Source: Oscarella lobularis (Eukaryota > Porifera > Homoscleromorpha > Homosclerophorida > Oscarellidae). From it: DNA of 64,000 nucleotides. The DNA lies in assembly GCF_947507565.1 (NCBI RefSeq), contig NC_089180.1:124001-188000 (forward strand), read 5' to 3'. Every line of letters begins with the position of its first letter. Within the stretch, counting starts at the first letter, position 1. The translations under genes and the position numbers were made by a program. Below, piece after piece: positions 26,080 to 35,771 of the stretch. The notes under the pieces were generated by a model, which did no database searches, was not told where the DNA came from, and saw only the letters and a program-made list of their open reading frames with translations.

Positions 26080-28625
26080 ATGAACGCTTCTGAATTAACA
26101 ACCATGAGAGTTAGCGCTCGATCGAACGCAAACGGAGCGAGAAAGAGCGCGTTTTTCCGTTTTCAGGCGATGCTCGACACTCTTCTCGTCTACGAACTCA
26201 AAGAACTTCTCGAACAGGCGTCTCAGAAGCGCAGCGGCCGAAAGCAAGAGCTCATCGATCGTCTTTTCAACTACGTCCAACATACCTACTCCTCCTGTCT
26301 GACGTACGAAATAAGACAAAATAGTAGACCACAATATATACAAGATGGGCGTAGTCACTTTGGATGGCTCAACTTCGCACCCTTCCAAAGTGTGATCTAC
26401 ATTTTCCGCGATCTATTATGTTGTCCTGTACAAGCTGACAAAATAGATCAAGACAAAATAGATCAATCAAAATCAGTCTGATCATGCCAATTAACTGATA
26501 CCACTGAACGTGCACATAGATATCGACAAACAGAGGCAGACAGTCACACTAAGATAAAGTGGCTACTGCGTGCCTCCGTCTGTCAACTAATGCCTGTGAG
26601 CTAAGTATGACTACGTAAGAATCAATTAACAGAGCAGAGAAAGTTTTATATGATTTTCATTGATCTATTTTGTCTTTGATCTATTTTTGTCGGCTTCTAC
26701 AGATAGATCCCTGACAAAATAGATCAATATCGCACTTTGGCAGAGTGCAAAGTTGAGTAATCCAAAGTGAAGTGACTGGACGTGACTACGCCCATATTTT
26801 ACTCGTATATATCAATTTATCTATTTTGTCATCAATCTATTTTGTACGCCCCCACAGCTCCACTCTCGTCGAAGCGATCAAGATCAAAGTCGAAGCCCGC
26901 GTGGGAAATTGCAGCGCGTCCCGTCGTTTTCGAGGCGACCACGCGCCGCCGCCGTTGTCATCGTCACCGACCAAAAAGGCGAAAGGGAGCGAGACGTCTT
27001 ACGATCCGATCGACGTCCGATTTCGTTCGCTGTCCTTCCTTCACCAGTGTGACGTCATTATTCACCCGTCACTTTTACGTACGACGAAACTAGATGACGA
27101 GGACCTGATAAAATCACCCACGTGACTATTTTTCTCAGAGGGCTCGTATCTGCGTGATGGAACGTCGCGATACTCGATGCGATGTGAATTTTCTTTGACG
27201 AGAAATCAGATTGAACAAATAGTGGCTGGAAAGTGAGTGGAGAGAGAGTGGCTGGGGTGGAATACATATTTAACATTTTCAGAGGTGTGGACGTTATCTC
27301 AGGGTCCGCGGTGAGGACATATAAAACAAAATTAATATTAAGGTCAATAGAATAGTGACGTACCTTAGTTAATTAAAGTTTCTTGAATTTGATTTTTTGA
27401 AGGTTTTGCCTATATGAATCAAGCTGCGAGCAAAGCGATAGAATCCCAAGAGTCAAATCAATTCTAATGAATGACACCGAACTTCCCGTTCCATTCAACT
27501 TGTCCTATAAAGTGAGAAGAAGCCGCGTGTGCTTTTAAATTAATTCTATCGTTTCCTACTCCAGGATTCTTCAGCCAATCCGTACTATCCGTTTGACTTA
27601 ACGTCCAATTGTGAACTGACAGAAGGAAGGAAGAACGTTTTGATTATTTATTGGAAAAATGACCATGAAGTGAGACGACGCATCTTCAAAAGGTCGCCTT
27701 TAGTTGAGTCTTTTTCTATAGCCAAAACCGTATGCCTTTCAAGTCAGCCTTGTCAAAGCGGTCGCCGGCTCTGACCTGACAACGAAGTTGCGTTCAAAAG
27801 TTCGAAATTCGGATTACACAAGAGCAATGAGTAAGTGAAAAAGAAGACGGAGAAAAAGTAAACTTATGGCGGTGTAGTCAAGGATAAAATGACGAATTCC
27901 TTTGAGAGCGAAGTGGCTCTGATGAGTCTGAGGGTGTCCCTACTATGCCCGGTACGTGCATCTTATTAATTTATTGTTAGACTGACGGGGGGAGGGTTTT
28001 TCTGATAACCGTAGTTGGGAAAAATGAAAATGAAATGGCCGTGCAGGTCAGTGATAAAGAAAGAGAGTTTTTCATCACAGACTGCATGTTTTTTTATCTA
28101 GGGGATCTGATTGTAAGCATTTGCAGTGCTTTGACGGGGAGCTCTACGTGCAGCTCTACGTGCAGATGAACGAAAAGTAAGCTTTACGTAATACCTAGGG
28201 ATCTTCCTGACTTTTTTGTCAACAGAAAGTCGTCTTGGCGTTGCCCTCTCTGTAAGAATTTTCTGCCTTTTGATGACTTGACTGTTGACGGGTATATTGA
28301 TCATGATTTATTTATTCTGTTAGCGATTCCTTGACTTAATTAAGATACTTTCTTGACATTCTGGCGTCAAATCCAAGCGGGCTGGATATCGAGTTTAGTC
28401 AAGATGGTTCATGGAGTGTTTTCGAGGAGAAGCGGACAGGTAAAACACGCGAATTGGGGTCTCTTGCGTCACTACTACCCCACGCGGAAAGTAAGCAGAT
28501 CTACATAAAAAACTTCCTTCTGAAATCAAGGTAATATTGGGAAGAGAGACAGCGTTCCTTCTACACCACCCGTCTCCAAAGCACGTGTTATTGATTTGAC
28601 CCTGGACAGCGACGAAGAAGACTAA
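26080..28625 (+). CDS. PIAS: PIAS-family E3 SUMO-protein ligase
   Basis: PIAS proteins transfer SUMO from UBC9 to nuclear targets. Exon 1 (26080-26109, MNASELTTMR) joins exon 2 (26167-26303) to form the SAP domain, MLDTLLVYELKELLEQ...GRKQELIDRLFNYV. The PINIT domain spans exons from 26858 to about 27800 (VRFRSLSFLHQCDVIIHP; FCLYESSCEQ; LTSNCELTEGRKNVLIIYW; PKPYAFQVSLVKAV; NSDYTRAM). The SP-RING follows: VSLLCPLGKMKMKWPCR, GSDCKHLQCFDGELY, MNEK, SSWRCPLCKNFLPFDDLTVD, with the expected Cys/His ligands. The tail KARVIDLTLDSDEED (stop 28623) is a SUMO-interacting motif followed by acid residues, typical of PIAS. About eleven small exons; intron 2 holds a MITE. A 12-base tandem duplication gives LYVQLYVQ inside the SP-RING. 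Confidence 0.95.
26315..26830. mobile_element. Foldback MITE in PIAS intron 2
   Basis: Starts GACAAAATAG and ends CTATTTTGTC. Inside, ATGGGCGTAGTCACTTTGGA near the left end is matched inverted near the right end, and extra GACAAAATAGATCA copies occur in both arms, so the TIRs span well over 100 bases. No coding capacity. It lies entirely inside an intron, leaving exon 2 and exon 3 intact. No clear target duplication (flanks AAATAA and ATCAAT), so the superfamily is not assigned. Confidence 0.85.
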
Positions 28626-28801
28626 TAGAATTAGTAGAAGCACGGTGCCGCCCACGGGTGCTGGCACCGCATAAGAAAATATTTCCGCGCTGGTGTAGCG
28701 GTCGTGAGTGAAAAGAGACTTTAATAAAAGCTAAAAGAGACAGACGACATGCACAGTTGCACAGACAGTCAGCGAGACATGCAGAGACCCCGCTCCTCCT
28801 T

Positions 28802-30155
28802 CTATTTCGTAGACTGGGGAGGTGGAGTTCGGCCACGCGGTCCAGCCGTCATTGAGGAGGGAGGCGGGGCATCCTCATACATCGAGCGGATAGGCGTCGG
28901 AAAAACGAGACGTTGATCGGGAGAAAGGAGCGCGCCGCCGTTATAATAATAATACGTCGAACTGGCGTTGTTCGTCTGGGAAGATCGAGACGCGCGTTTT
29001 GTAGCACGCCCTATAATTAACTAGAATAGATAGCACCTGCCCGACGTAAGGTCGACACTGCGATTGCTGCATTAACGATTGCTGCATTAACGGAGCCTGC
29101 GAAAGGCAAGAGGAGCTGTTATCGACCTTTATGATACCGATCGAAATCGTACAGTACCTGGCAAAACTGTTGAGTCGGTGCCGGATAATACCAAGCATTC
29201 GTCGGCGTTGAGGCGACAGGGACGAATCCCGGCGGGTGACTGCAATGCGAATGCGTGGGAGCCGGCGGGGCAGCGTAAGCGAGCCCCGCGGGACATGTAC
29301 AACACAAGGTACACATCGGCGTCACGGTCTCGTGACTGAATTGAGACAGGTCGACTGGAGCGACTGGAGCGCTCGGCGGCGACGAGGCGGCGCTCGGCTG
29401 CGGCGACTCGAAACTGTCGTCGTCCGACGATCGGTCGACGCTTCGTTTCCGTGTTCTCGACGTCGTCGACTGAAATCGCTACGTCAGTCGAAATTCGCCA
29501 ATGCAACGCGTCGAATCGTCTAGATTTCTCACCTGTTTACGAATCGCTGGTCCGATGTTCAGTTTCTTCCCCTTCAAGTACACTGTACCCTGTATAATAG
29601 GAGAGTTAGAGGCCCCGCCTTTCTTCTCACGAGAGAAAGACGGGTCTAAAAGTAACGAAACACGCGCACGTTCTACCTGCTCTTGCACGCGACTGGCGTC
29701 CTCTTGGCACTCGAACGTAATGAAACCGTACCTAGGCTCCCCCCAAAAAGTCCATGTTTCCATCGTTTGGCTCGTTTTTGCTTTTTTTCGTCGGCTTTCT
29801 TACCCTTTCGATAGTCCTTTTGGATCGGTGATGATCGTCGAGTCGCGCACAGCGCCAAACGTCTGGAAGTACATCTTCAGTTCGAGCTCTGTTGTCTACG
29901 AACGTCAAAAACAGTGTCAGACGTTAGGTGAACACGTACGGCGCGCGACACTCTGCGCTCCATCTCCCCTCGTCTACTAGAGTGTCTACTAGTATCTTCC
30001 CGTGCACTCACTCTGAAGGCAATGCCGCCGACGAATATTCGATTCGGGATCGTCTCGCATCCGCTTTCGTCGATTCCTTCGCTCGCGGTCGTCTGCGCAA
30101 CAAAGAAATCGCCGTAGTCCAGTCCCAAAAATCCCCGCGACGAAGGGCTTACCAT
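28802..30155 (-). CDS. BOLL: BOULE/DAZ-family germline RNA-binding protein
   Basis: BOULE binds mRNA 3' ends and promotes translation in meiosis. The RRM is spread over several exons: IPNRIFVGGIAFR (RNP2), TTELELKMYFQTFGAVRDST, IITDPKGLSKG, YGFITFECQEDASRVQEQ (RNP1 is GYGFITF), then VYLKGKKLNIGPAIRKQ, the family signature at the end of the RRM. A long exon with Ser/Pro and HETVTPMCTLCCTCPAG, a Gln-rich repeat (APLMQQSLMQQSQCRPYVGQ) and a last exon ending RTPPPQSTK (stop 28802) follow. Start is uncertain: ATG 30155 is directly followed by GTAAGC, a good donor to an acceptor before TTASEGIDESG, so exon 1 may reach up to an ATG at 30233. It is head to head with a tetraspanin-like gene. Confidence 0.9.
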
Positions 30156-30234
30156 TATATTCACCTTTTCGACTCGGGGAGATGGGCCGTGGAAGCGCGT
30201 CAGGATGGACTGACGCCCAGACTGATGCCACACG

Positions 30235-30830
30235 TTGCAGTTTTGTCCGGGACTTAGGCGCCCATCCTCAAGGGAAACAGTTCGACAAGGGTTGGGAAAA
30301 CATCAACAAAACGTTCTCGACCGATCCAGCGATCTTCTCCTGATCGTCGGCGCTCTCATCTTCATCATCGGCTTCTGCGGCTGCTTGGGGGCCCTGCGCG
30401 AGAACAAGATTCTCCTCCAAATATTCGTCTGGTCCATTGGCGTCATTTTTCTTCTCGAAATCATCACCGCCGTGCTCGCCTTCGTCTTTCACAACGAACT
30501 CACGTCGGCGGTCGAGAAATACGTTAATAACGCCATCGAACGACGTCATTGATTCGATTCAGGAATATTTCGAATGCTGCGGCGATCAGAACGACTGGGA
30601 TTTGAACGAATATTTCAACTGTTCGAGTCCCTCGCCGGAGGCGTGCGGCGTTCCTTTTTCGTGCTGCATGACCAAAGACGAACGAATCAATTCCTAATGC
30701 GGTTACAACGTCCGACGACTCAAGGCCAATAACGAATTGGATAACGCTCACATTTGGAGTAGGGGGTGTTTCGACGAGATTGTGGTGTGGGCAAAGAGCA
30801 ATTTGATATTGATACTACTGATCGAGGTTA
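30235..30830 (+). pseudogene. C8-type tetraspanin (TSPAN5/14/17-like), decayed
   Basis: C8 tetraspanins escort the ADAM10 protease. [17 protein letters not shown] matches TM2 and the conserved GCLGALREN loop; [18 protein letters not shown] is TM3. The large extracellular loop has [46 protein letters not shown] and IWSRGCF: the CCG motif and the eight cysteines of the C8 group. A frame change separates ...EKYVNNAIE from [11 protein letters not shown] near 30540, and a TAA replaces the usual Gln codon before CGYNVRR. TM4 is cut after NLILILLIE at a donor-like GTTAG with no later exon found, and TM1 is not convincing. I judge it non-functional. Confidence 0.85.
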
Positions 30831-31078
30831 GACTCTGTGTGTGTTCGTCAAAGGTTTTCATTTCTTTTTTCTGTGTGCATGAATGTGTATTAGTAGTGAG
30901 TATATATAGTGGAAGTGATTGTGTGATCAAACGAGCTTACCATATTTGCTACGGAGACGGAACTGGGCACAATCAAACTAACATGCAGAAAAAAAATACG
31001 CACAGACTTGGCAAACAAAAAGATCCAGTTAACAGTGCTTCCAAAGACAGCGTCTGTCTTTCTTTTCTCTGTCTAGTG

Positions 31079-31196
31079 AGAATGACCGTGATCTCCTCCA
31101 TGAGCATGACCCTGGGAATCTGTAGCCATTTCAGTGGCATTGCACCCGTTGTCTCCGTGGTCGTGCGGCACCATCATGAGACAGGCCATGAAAGAG
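31079..31196 (-). other. Possible His-rich C-terminal exon
   Basis: Minus-strand frame ending SQGHAHGGDHGHSH then stop, preceded by MACLMMVPHDHGDNGC. The His-rich tail recalls metal-binding ends, but no domain or splice context supports a gene. Confidence 0.2.
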
Positions 31197-31296
31197 TGTC
31201 ACGGCAACGGCCCACTTCTATCGAAATCTGTCTCGAAGCTCTGCCACGAGGCGACTTTCCATTGCTGGGTCATTCGAAACGAAACGTGGTTCGAAC

Positions 31297-31335
31297 CACG
31301 GATAATAAAATCTAAAATCTATTTTATTATCCGTG
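31297..31335. repeat. Short perfect inverted repeat
   Basis: Arms CACGGATAATAAAAT (31297-31311) and ATTTTATTATCCGTG (31321-31335) with a 9-base loop; pairing extends outward with one bulged base (CGAAC / GTTCG). It could be a small foldback element or a hairpin. Confidence 0.75.
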
Positions 31336-31341
31336 TTCGAA

Positions 31342-31778
31342 CGGTCTTGAATTTTTGCAACTCCAAAATCTATATGTAAGAAAGTAGCTACAAGAATTTG
31401 TTTGTTGTCGTGATCAATCAGACATTTCTAACGTATCGAAAAACGTCGGGGTGCACTTTATGGATTTTTAATCGTTTTCGCGCTTTTACGTTATCCCGGA
31501 TGTTATTGGGGGAGGGCGGGAAGTTCCCACGAGAAATAGAGGTCTTTAGCGTTACTTAAGCTGAAAAAGGCCGTTTCAAGCTTCGCGCTAATTACGGAAT
31601 TGCAATGGAGATTAGCGCGCGTTCCCTTCTTAGCAATTTCCTCGAGCGTCGAGCGGAATTCTTCGTTTTCTCCGTCTTCTTCGCCGTTATCTCTTCATTT
31701 CTTTCGCTCACGTTTGATCCGTGATTCGAGGCAGCTGGTATAAGTCGACGTCTCGCACGATATCGGACAGCTTACGGT
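31342..31778. other. Upstream region of the A1CF-like gene
   Basis: No exon recognised. The last 150 bases are pyrimidine-rich and lead to the ATG at 31779; likely promoter and 5' leader. Confidence 0.4.
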
Positions 31779-33972
31779 ATGGAAGCACCGGACTCGCCGT
31801 CGCCGTCCAAACGCGTCATCCCAGCTCGACGCTATCGGCGAAAAAGAGATGCTCTTCCCAAAGGCGTCAGCGGCGCGCCGAACGAACGCAAGCTCGTCGA
31901 GCTCATGGAAAAAACGGGCTGCATGATTTCGCAGACGAACGGCCAACGACGCTTCGGTCCGCCGCCCGACTGGCCGCCAGACGAGCCACCTCCGCCACGT
32001 GGCTGCGAAGTGTTCATCGGAAAAATACCGCGGGATCTCTACGAAGACGAACTCGTTCCCGTGCTCCAGATGATTGGACGACTCTACGAGCTACGTCTAA
32101 TGATGGAGTTCTCTGGGAACAATCGCGGCTACGCCTTCGCCGTCTTCGCGTCGCGCGACGAGGCGAAGCAATGCGTGCGCGCGCTCGACAACTACGAAAT
32201 ACGCCGCGGTCGATCGCTGGGCGCATCCCTCTCCGTCGACAACTGTCGACTCTTCATCGGCGGCATACCGAAGAAGAGCGTCGCCAAGGCGGACATACTC
32301 GACGAGATGCGTCGACTCACGGACGGCGTCGTCGACGCGATCGTCTACGCGAGCGTCGACGATAAGACGAAGAATCGCGGATTCGCCTTCGTCGAGTACG
32401 AGAATCATCGCGCCGCGGCGATAGCGCGACGGAAGCTCATGCGTCAGCGTCTCGTCGTCTGGGGAACCAAAATCACCGTCAATTGGGCCGATCCGGAACA
32501 CGTGATCGACGACGATGTCATGGCGACGGTAAAAAGAAAAAAATTCGTCGCCCTTTTTCGTGTTTCCATCCTCCTCTTTTTCGTTTTTAGGTCAAAGTGC
32601 TCTACGTTCGGAATCTCATGATGTCGACCACCGAAGAGAAGATTCATCAGAAGTTCGTCCAATTTGGCAAGCTGGAGAAAGTGAAAAAGATTAGCGATTA
32701 CGCCTTCGTTCATTATTCGAAGCGCGAGGACGCCGTGGCGGCCAAAGAGTCCATGGACGGTAAATAATCACGTGCACCTAAATCCAAATATATTCCTGAC
32801 GTCATTAGGCGAGGAATTTGACGGAAGCGTTCTGGCAATATCGTGGGCCAAGCCAGTGGACAAGGAACAGCGTCAATTGGCAAAGAATTTCGGCAAAACG
32901 TTCTACGACGGAGTGGCCATGTATCAAGGGGGATCAGGAGGAGAGATGGTGCCTCCATCTCCAACGTCCACACAAGCAGTCGTTGCTCCCGTCAATTCAA
33001 TCTGTCCATTACAAGTCAGCCCATTTTTCAGACGGTAAAATAATTTATAGGGATTATGAACGTATATACACGTTTGCTTCTAGCACTGAAAGAACCCACC
33101 TTGGAAGCTATGTCGATCGCATCCCAAGCAGTGGCAACACGCGTCCGCAGTCATGTCAACGCTACGCTTTGCCACCCACCACTCTTCCAGTGGCAAAGCC
33201 TTTTTTTCCGCCGCCGCCGCCGCCGCCGCCACAGGGCTCGCCGCCGCCCCAGTCATCTCCATTTGGGACTTTGGTGGCCAATCCAGTGACTTCTTCTGGC
33301 GTCTACATGAAGAAGCATGCTGTGGAGGTAAAGATTGACGTCAGCTTTTTAAATTTATTTGGGATTCGCTAATAGGTATTGGAGGATATTTGTACTAAAA
33401 GCAATTGGGGGTCACCTCAGTATCATCTGATTCAACTTAACTGCAATTCGGGAATGACGCCGTTTTATATTCAAAAAGTAATAAATTATAAATCGATTAA
33501 TACTTTTTTATGAGTTCTTTTTTTTTCGAGGTTTCTATTCCTGGACTGGGTCACCATCAGTTTCAATCAACTAAACCTTGCTCGAACGCCGACGAAGCGA
33601 AAACTCTCGCAGCCGAAAACGCCCTGTATCATCTCGGCCTCTCGTTCTTACCAGAAGGTATCCTCTAGAAAAAATCTCCACACAGGATACCATCACTCAT
33701 ATATTTATTTTTTGGATTTTCGCTTAGGATTTACTCTCTGTCTACCTGCTCCAAATTTCTCGTCGCACATTTCATCAATTTCCGCTTCAGTGAATGATCC
33801 AACGAAGCCGCCGCCGCCACCGTTGCCTGGAGCAATTCCTCCGCCTGGAGGAGTGTGGCAACCAATAGCCAATCTCAACGCCGTCTGCGGATCACTGCCA
33901 CCGCCGCCCTTATTCAACGGATTCCACGCCAACGGGTCTATTTATTCTCCTTCAGAAGTATACCCGTATTAG
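31779..33972 (+). CDS. A1CF/RBM46/RBM47-like RNA-binding protein
   Basis: This family has three RRMs and, in A1CF and RBM46, a C-terminal dsRNA-binding-like domain; A1CF partners APOBEC1 in RNA editing. Exon 1 (31779-32528) has [23 protein letters not shown]1 [20 protein letters not shown]...NRGYAFAVF, and RRM2 [12 protein letters not shown]...[17 protein letters not shown], then WADPEHVID. Exon 2 (32591-32759) holds RRM3 ([36 protein letters not shown]). Exon 3 from 32809 has [18 protein letters not shown] Pro-rich exon (PPPPPPPP near 33215) and two exons at about 33376-33478 and 33531-33657 make the dsRBD ([37 protein letters not shown]). The last exon ends at the stop at 33970-33972. The junction near 33015-33050 could not be phased cleanly; a 36-base intron or a small indel would be needed. 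Confidence 0.88.
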
Positions 33973-34255
33973 TTGTCATGCGTTTATGACGACAAGAGAG
34001 CCCGAATTTATTGCTTATTTCATGAATCCGAAGGATATTTGACTAGAATCGCCCGTTATTTTATAATTTAAGTGTAGTGATTTTACGTGGTAGAGTCTCT
34101 TCCAGCTGCTACTATTACCTTACGTGTTAGTGTTCCTTGTAGAGTCAGCATAGAGAAGCGAACGAGATCTCAAATAAACTGCTCGGTCAACGAGTTCTTT
34201 AATTATAGTGAAATCGTAGAGCATACAGTACGTATATAAATAATTACAAAATTAC
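33973..34255. other. Intergenic, 3' of the A1CF-like gene
   Basis: A/T-rich, contains AATAAA-like sites (CAAATAAACTG at about 34172). Nothing else seen. Confidence 0.4.
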
Positions 34256-34690
34256 TTATTTTAAACTGAGATTTTTGACTAGTTCATACGTTGCTATGTA
34301 GAGAGCGCTGCTTGGCAACGTCGACATGTATCTTGCTGTAAGCCCCTTATAGAGCATAGCTAGGCCCTTTTCCTTGTAGAGTCGTCTCGCTATATTTCCT
34401 ATTGATTTTCCACCTATCACCTGGAAACGAGTTCGTAGAGTTCGTATGACGTCAAGGAGATTTGTTAGCGTGCTTGACGTAAAACCGGCACACATTCTAG
34501 AAAAAGCATTTAGGGCAGTTGGGAAATTAGGCAATAAATAATCATGTACAGTCAAATAGGTGCTCCACCATATGCCGCTCGTTGGACCAAACGTTAGCAG
34601 GGAAATGAAATAACCTTTATAAAATCCACGTAAGCCATTTTTTGAATAAATTTCAACAATGACGTTGCGTAGAGAAATATTTAGATTGAC
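34256..34690 (-). pseudogene. SLC25A44-like carrier, C-terminal fragment (copy 1)
   Basis: Minus-strand exon-less sequence encoding the last two thirds of a mitochondrial carrier, almost identical to 47505-47950. It has GLRGFYKGYFISLLTFGP, TVHDYLLPNFPTALNAFS, LRTRFQVIGGKS and YELVKNLSLK. The third carrier signature reads NLLDVIRT where the other copies keep the canonical NPLDVIRT. This copy uniquely keeps KGY, which copy 3 has lost. The N-terminal part is absent: homology stops near 34690 next to a different gene fragment. Confidence 0.85.
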
Positions 34691-34833
34691 TTCCTGGTTG
34701 ACGTTTTTCGAAAGGGAAATGAAAAATTGACTACGAAAGTAATTTTTATGATGAAGAACATGTGCATAGATGACGTCAGCATCAAGGGTAGAAAAATAGA
34801 AATCTTAATCAACGTAGAATATTGAATTATTTA

Positions 34834-35045
34834 GAACTTCTACTTGGGAGAGGATTTGTTGAGGAGTTGGTTCGTTTTTTGGTTGGATTAGAAGGCAATG
34901 GACTACGTGAAGTCATTCTCACAATGCTCATATGTCTCGTGGAAGAGAATGACTCATGTAAGAGGATTTGTGCAAGAGAAGATTTGGGACTAAAAGACTA
35001 TCTACTCAAATGTGAGGACGAGCTCAAGGGCAATGAATCCTCGAT
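34834..35045 (+). pseudogene. HSPBP1/SIL1-like armadillo fragment
   Basis: After a TATTTAG acceptor an open stretch encodes LLLGRGFVEELVRFLVGLEG, LREVILTMLICLVEENDSCK and ICAREDLGLKDYLLKCEDEL. The pattern G-x-V-x-x-L-V followed by LRE-x-x-L-x-x-L-x-x-LV and a terminal C...L-x-L...L is that of the Hsp70 nucleotide-exchange factors HSPBP1 and SIL1 near their C-termini. Only this one exon is present, wedged between a carrier fragment and an opposing coiled-coil gene. Confidence 0.5.
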
Positions 35046-35126
35046 TTTTTACGTCGCGCCTTGTCCTTCATTTCGCTTTCCTTTCTCTGTACCCAAGCCT
35101 CGTATTTCTTTCTCCGTTCCCCCAAT

Positions 35127-35699
35127 TTATCTTCCGGTTCGTTTTTTCACTACTTCCGGTTTAATTTTAAGTGAAATTCGCTCCTTTTCCTTCCTAGCGA
35201 CCCATTTTTTATAAGCAATTTCTCCTTTAGCTGCTCTTTCATTGGTCGCTTTCTCTGGCCCCGCCCCCTCGCTCTTTCTCCCTCTACGTATCTTTCTTAT
35301 TGACCACTCTGCGTACTTTTTCGAGGCCGTTTCGCGTCGTTCTTCCTTAGCTTTAACCGTCTGTTTCTCTTGTCGCTTCGCGGCGCGTTCTTCGCGCGCT
35401 TTCTCGCGTCGAACGCGCTTCATTTCCTTCTCCTTCGCCTTCAGCCAACCTAGAATGCGTTCGTCGCTCGTTTCGGTGAATTTATGATCAGTCGGCTGCT
35501 TTCTAGGTCGCTCAGTTGTCTCTTCGATGACCGTTGTACGTTTTAGGGAAAGTTTTCGGCGTCGAAATCGCGGCGAAGTCGCTGGAGGCCTCGGCGCGAT
35601 GCGACGAGGTGGAGAAGCTCCGCCTAGGAGTGCCTGGATTTCGGAAAGTAAGGCTACTTGTTTGTCTTTCAAGATGAGTGTCTCAAATCGCGAATTCAC
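35127..35699 (-). CDS. Lys/Arg-rich coiled-coil protein (CCDC181/MAP9-like)
   Basis: A single-exon frame of 190 codons from ATG 35699 to a stop at 35127. An N-terminal FETLILKDKQVALLSEIQAL helix is followed by a basic linker and a long charged helix with ILGWLKAKEKEMKRVRREKA, ETASKKYAEWSIRKI and AYKKWVARKEKE. Repeated W-x-x-x-K and YxxW motifs inside a Lys/Glu-rich helix resemble CCDC181, CCDC34 and MAP9, microtubule or cilium proteins. Composition and codon use look coding. The ATG lies only about 70 bases from the oppositely facing PDIA5-like gene. Family assignment is weak. Confidence 0.55.
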   Translation of the reverse strand: MNSRFETLILKDKQVALLSEIQALLGGASPPRRIAPRPPATSPRFRRRKLSLKRTTVIEETTERPRKQPTDHKFTETSDERILGWLKAKEKEMKRVRREKAREERAAKRQEKQTVKAKEERRETASKKYAEWSIRKIRRGRKSEGAGPEKATNERAAKGEIAYKKWVARKEKERISLKIKPEVVKKRTGR

Positions 35700-35771
35700 G
35701 TTGTTTGCTATGGTAACGCTCTGACGTCGAGGCTGAGCACGCTATCTAGAGTTCCTCGGAGTTTTTTTGCC

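Noticed and set aside
31079-31196. His-rich tail as a metal transporter exon
   Set aside because: Too short, ends at once in a stop, no membrane segments nearby; kept only as a low-confidence feature.
32097-32501. 134-codon minus-strand frame over the A1CF-like RRM2
   Set aside because: Shadow of a strongly coding exon on the plus strand.
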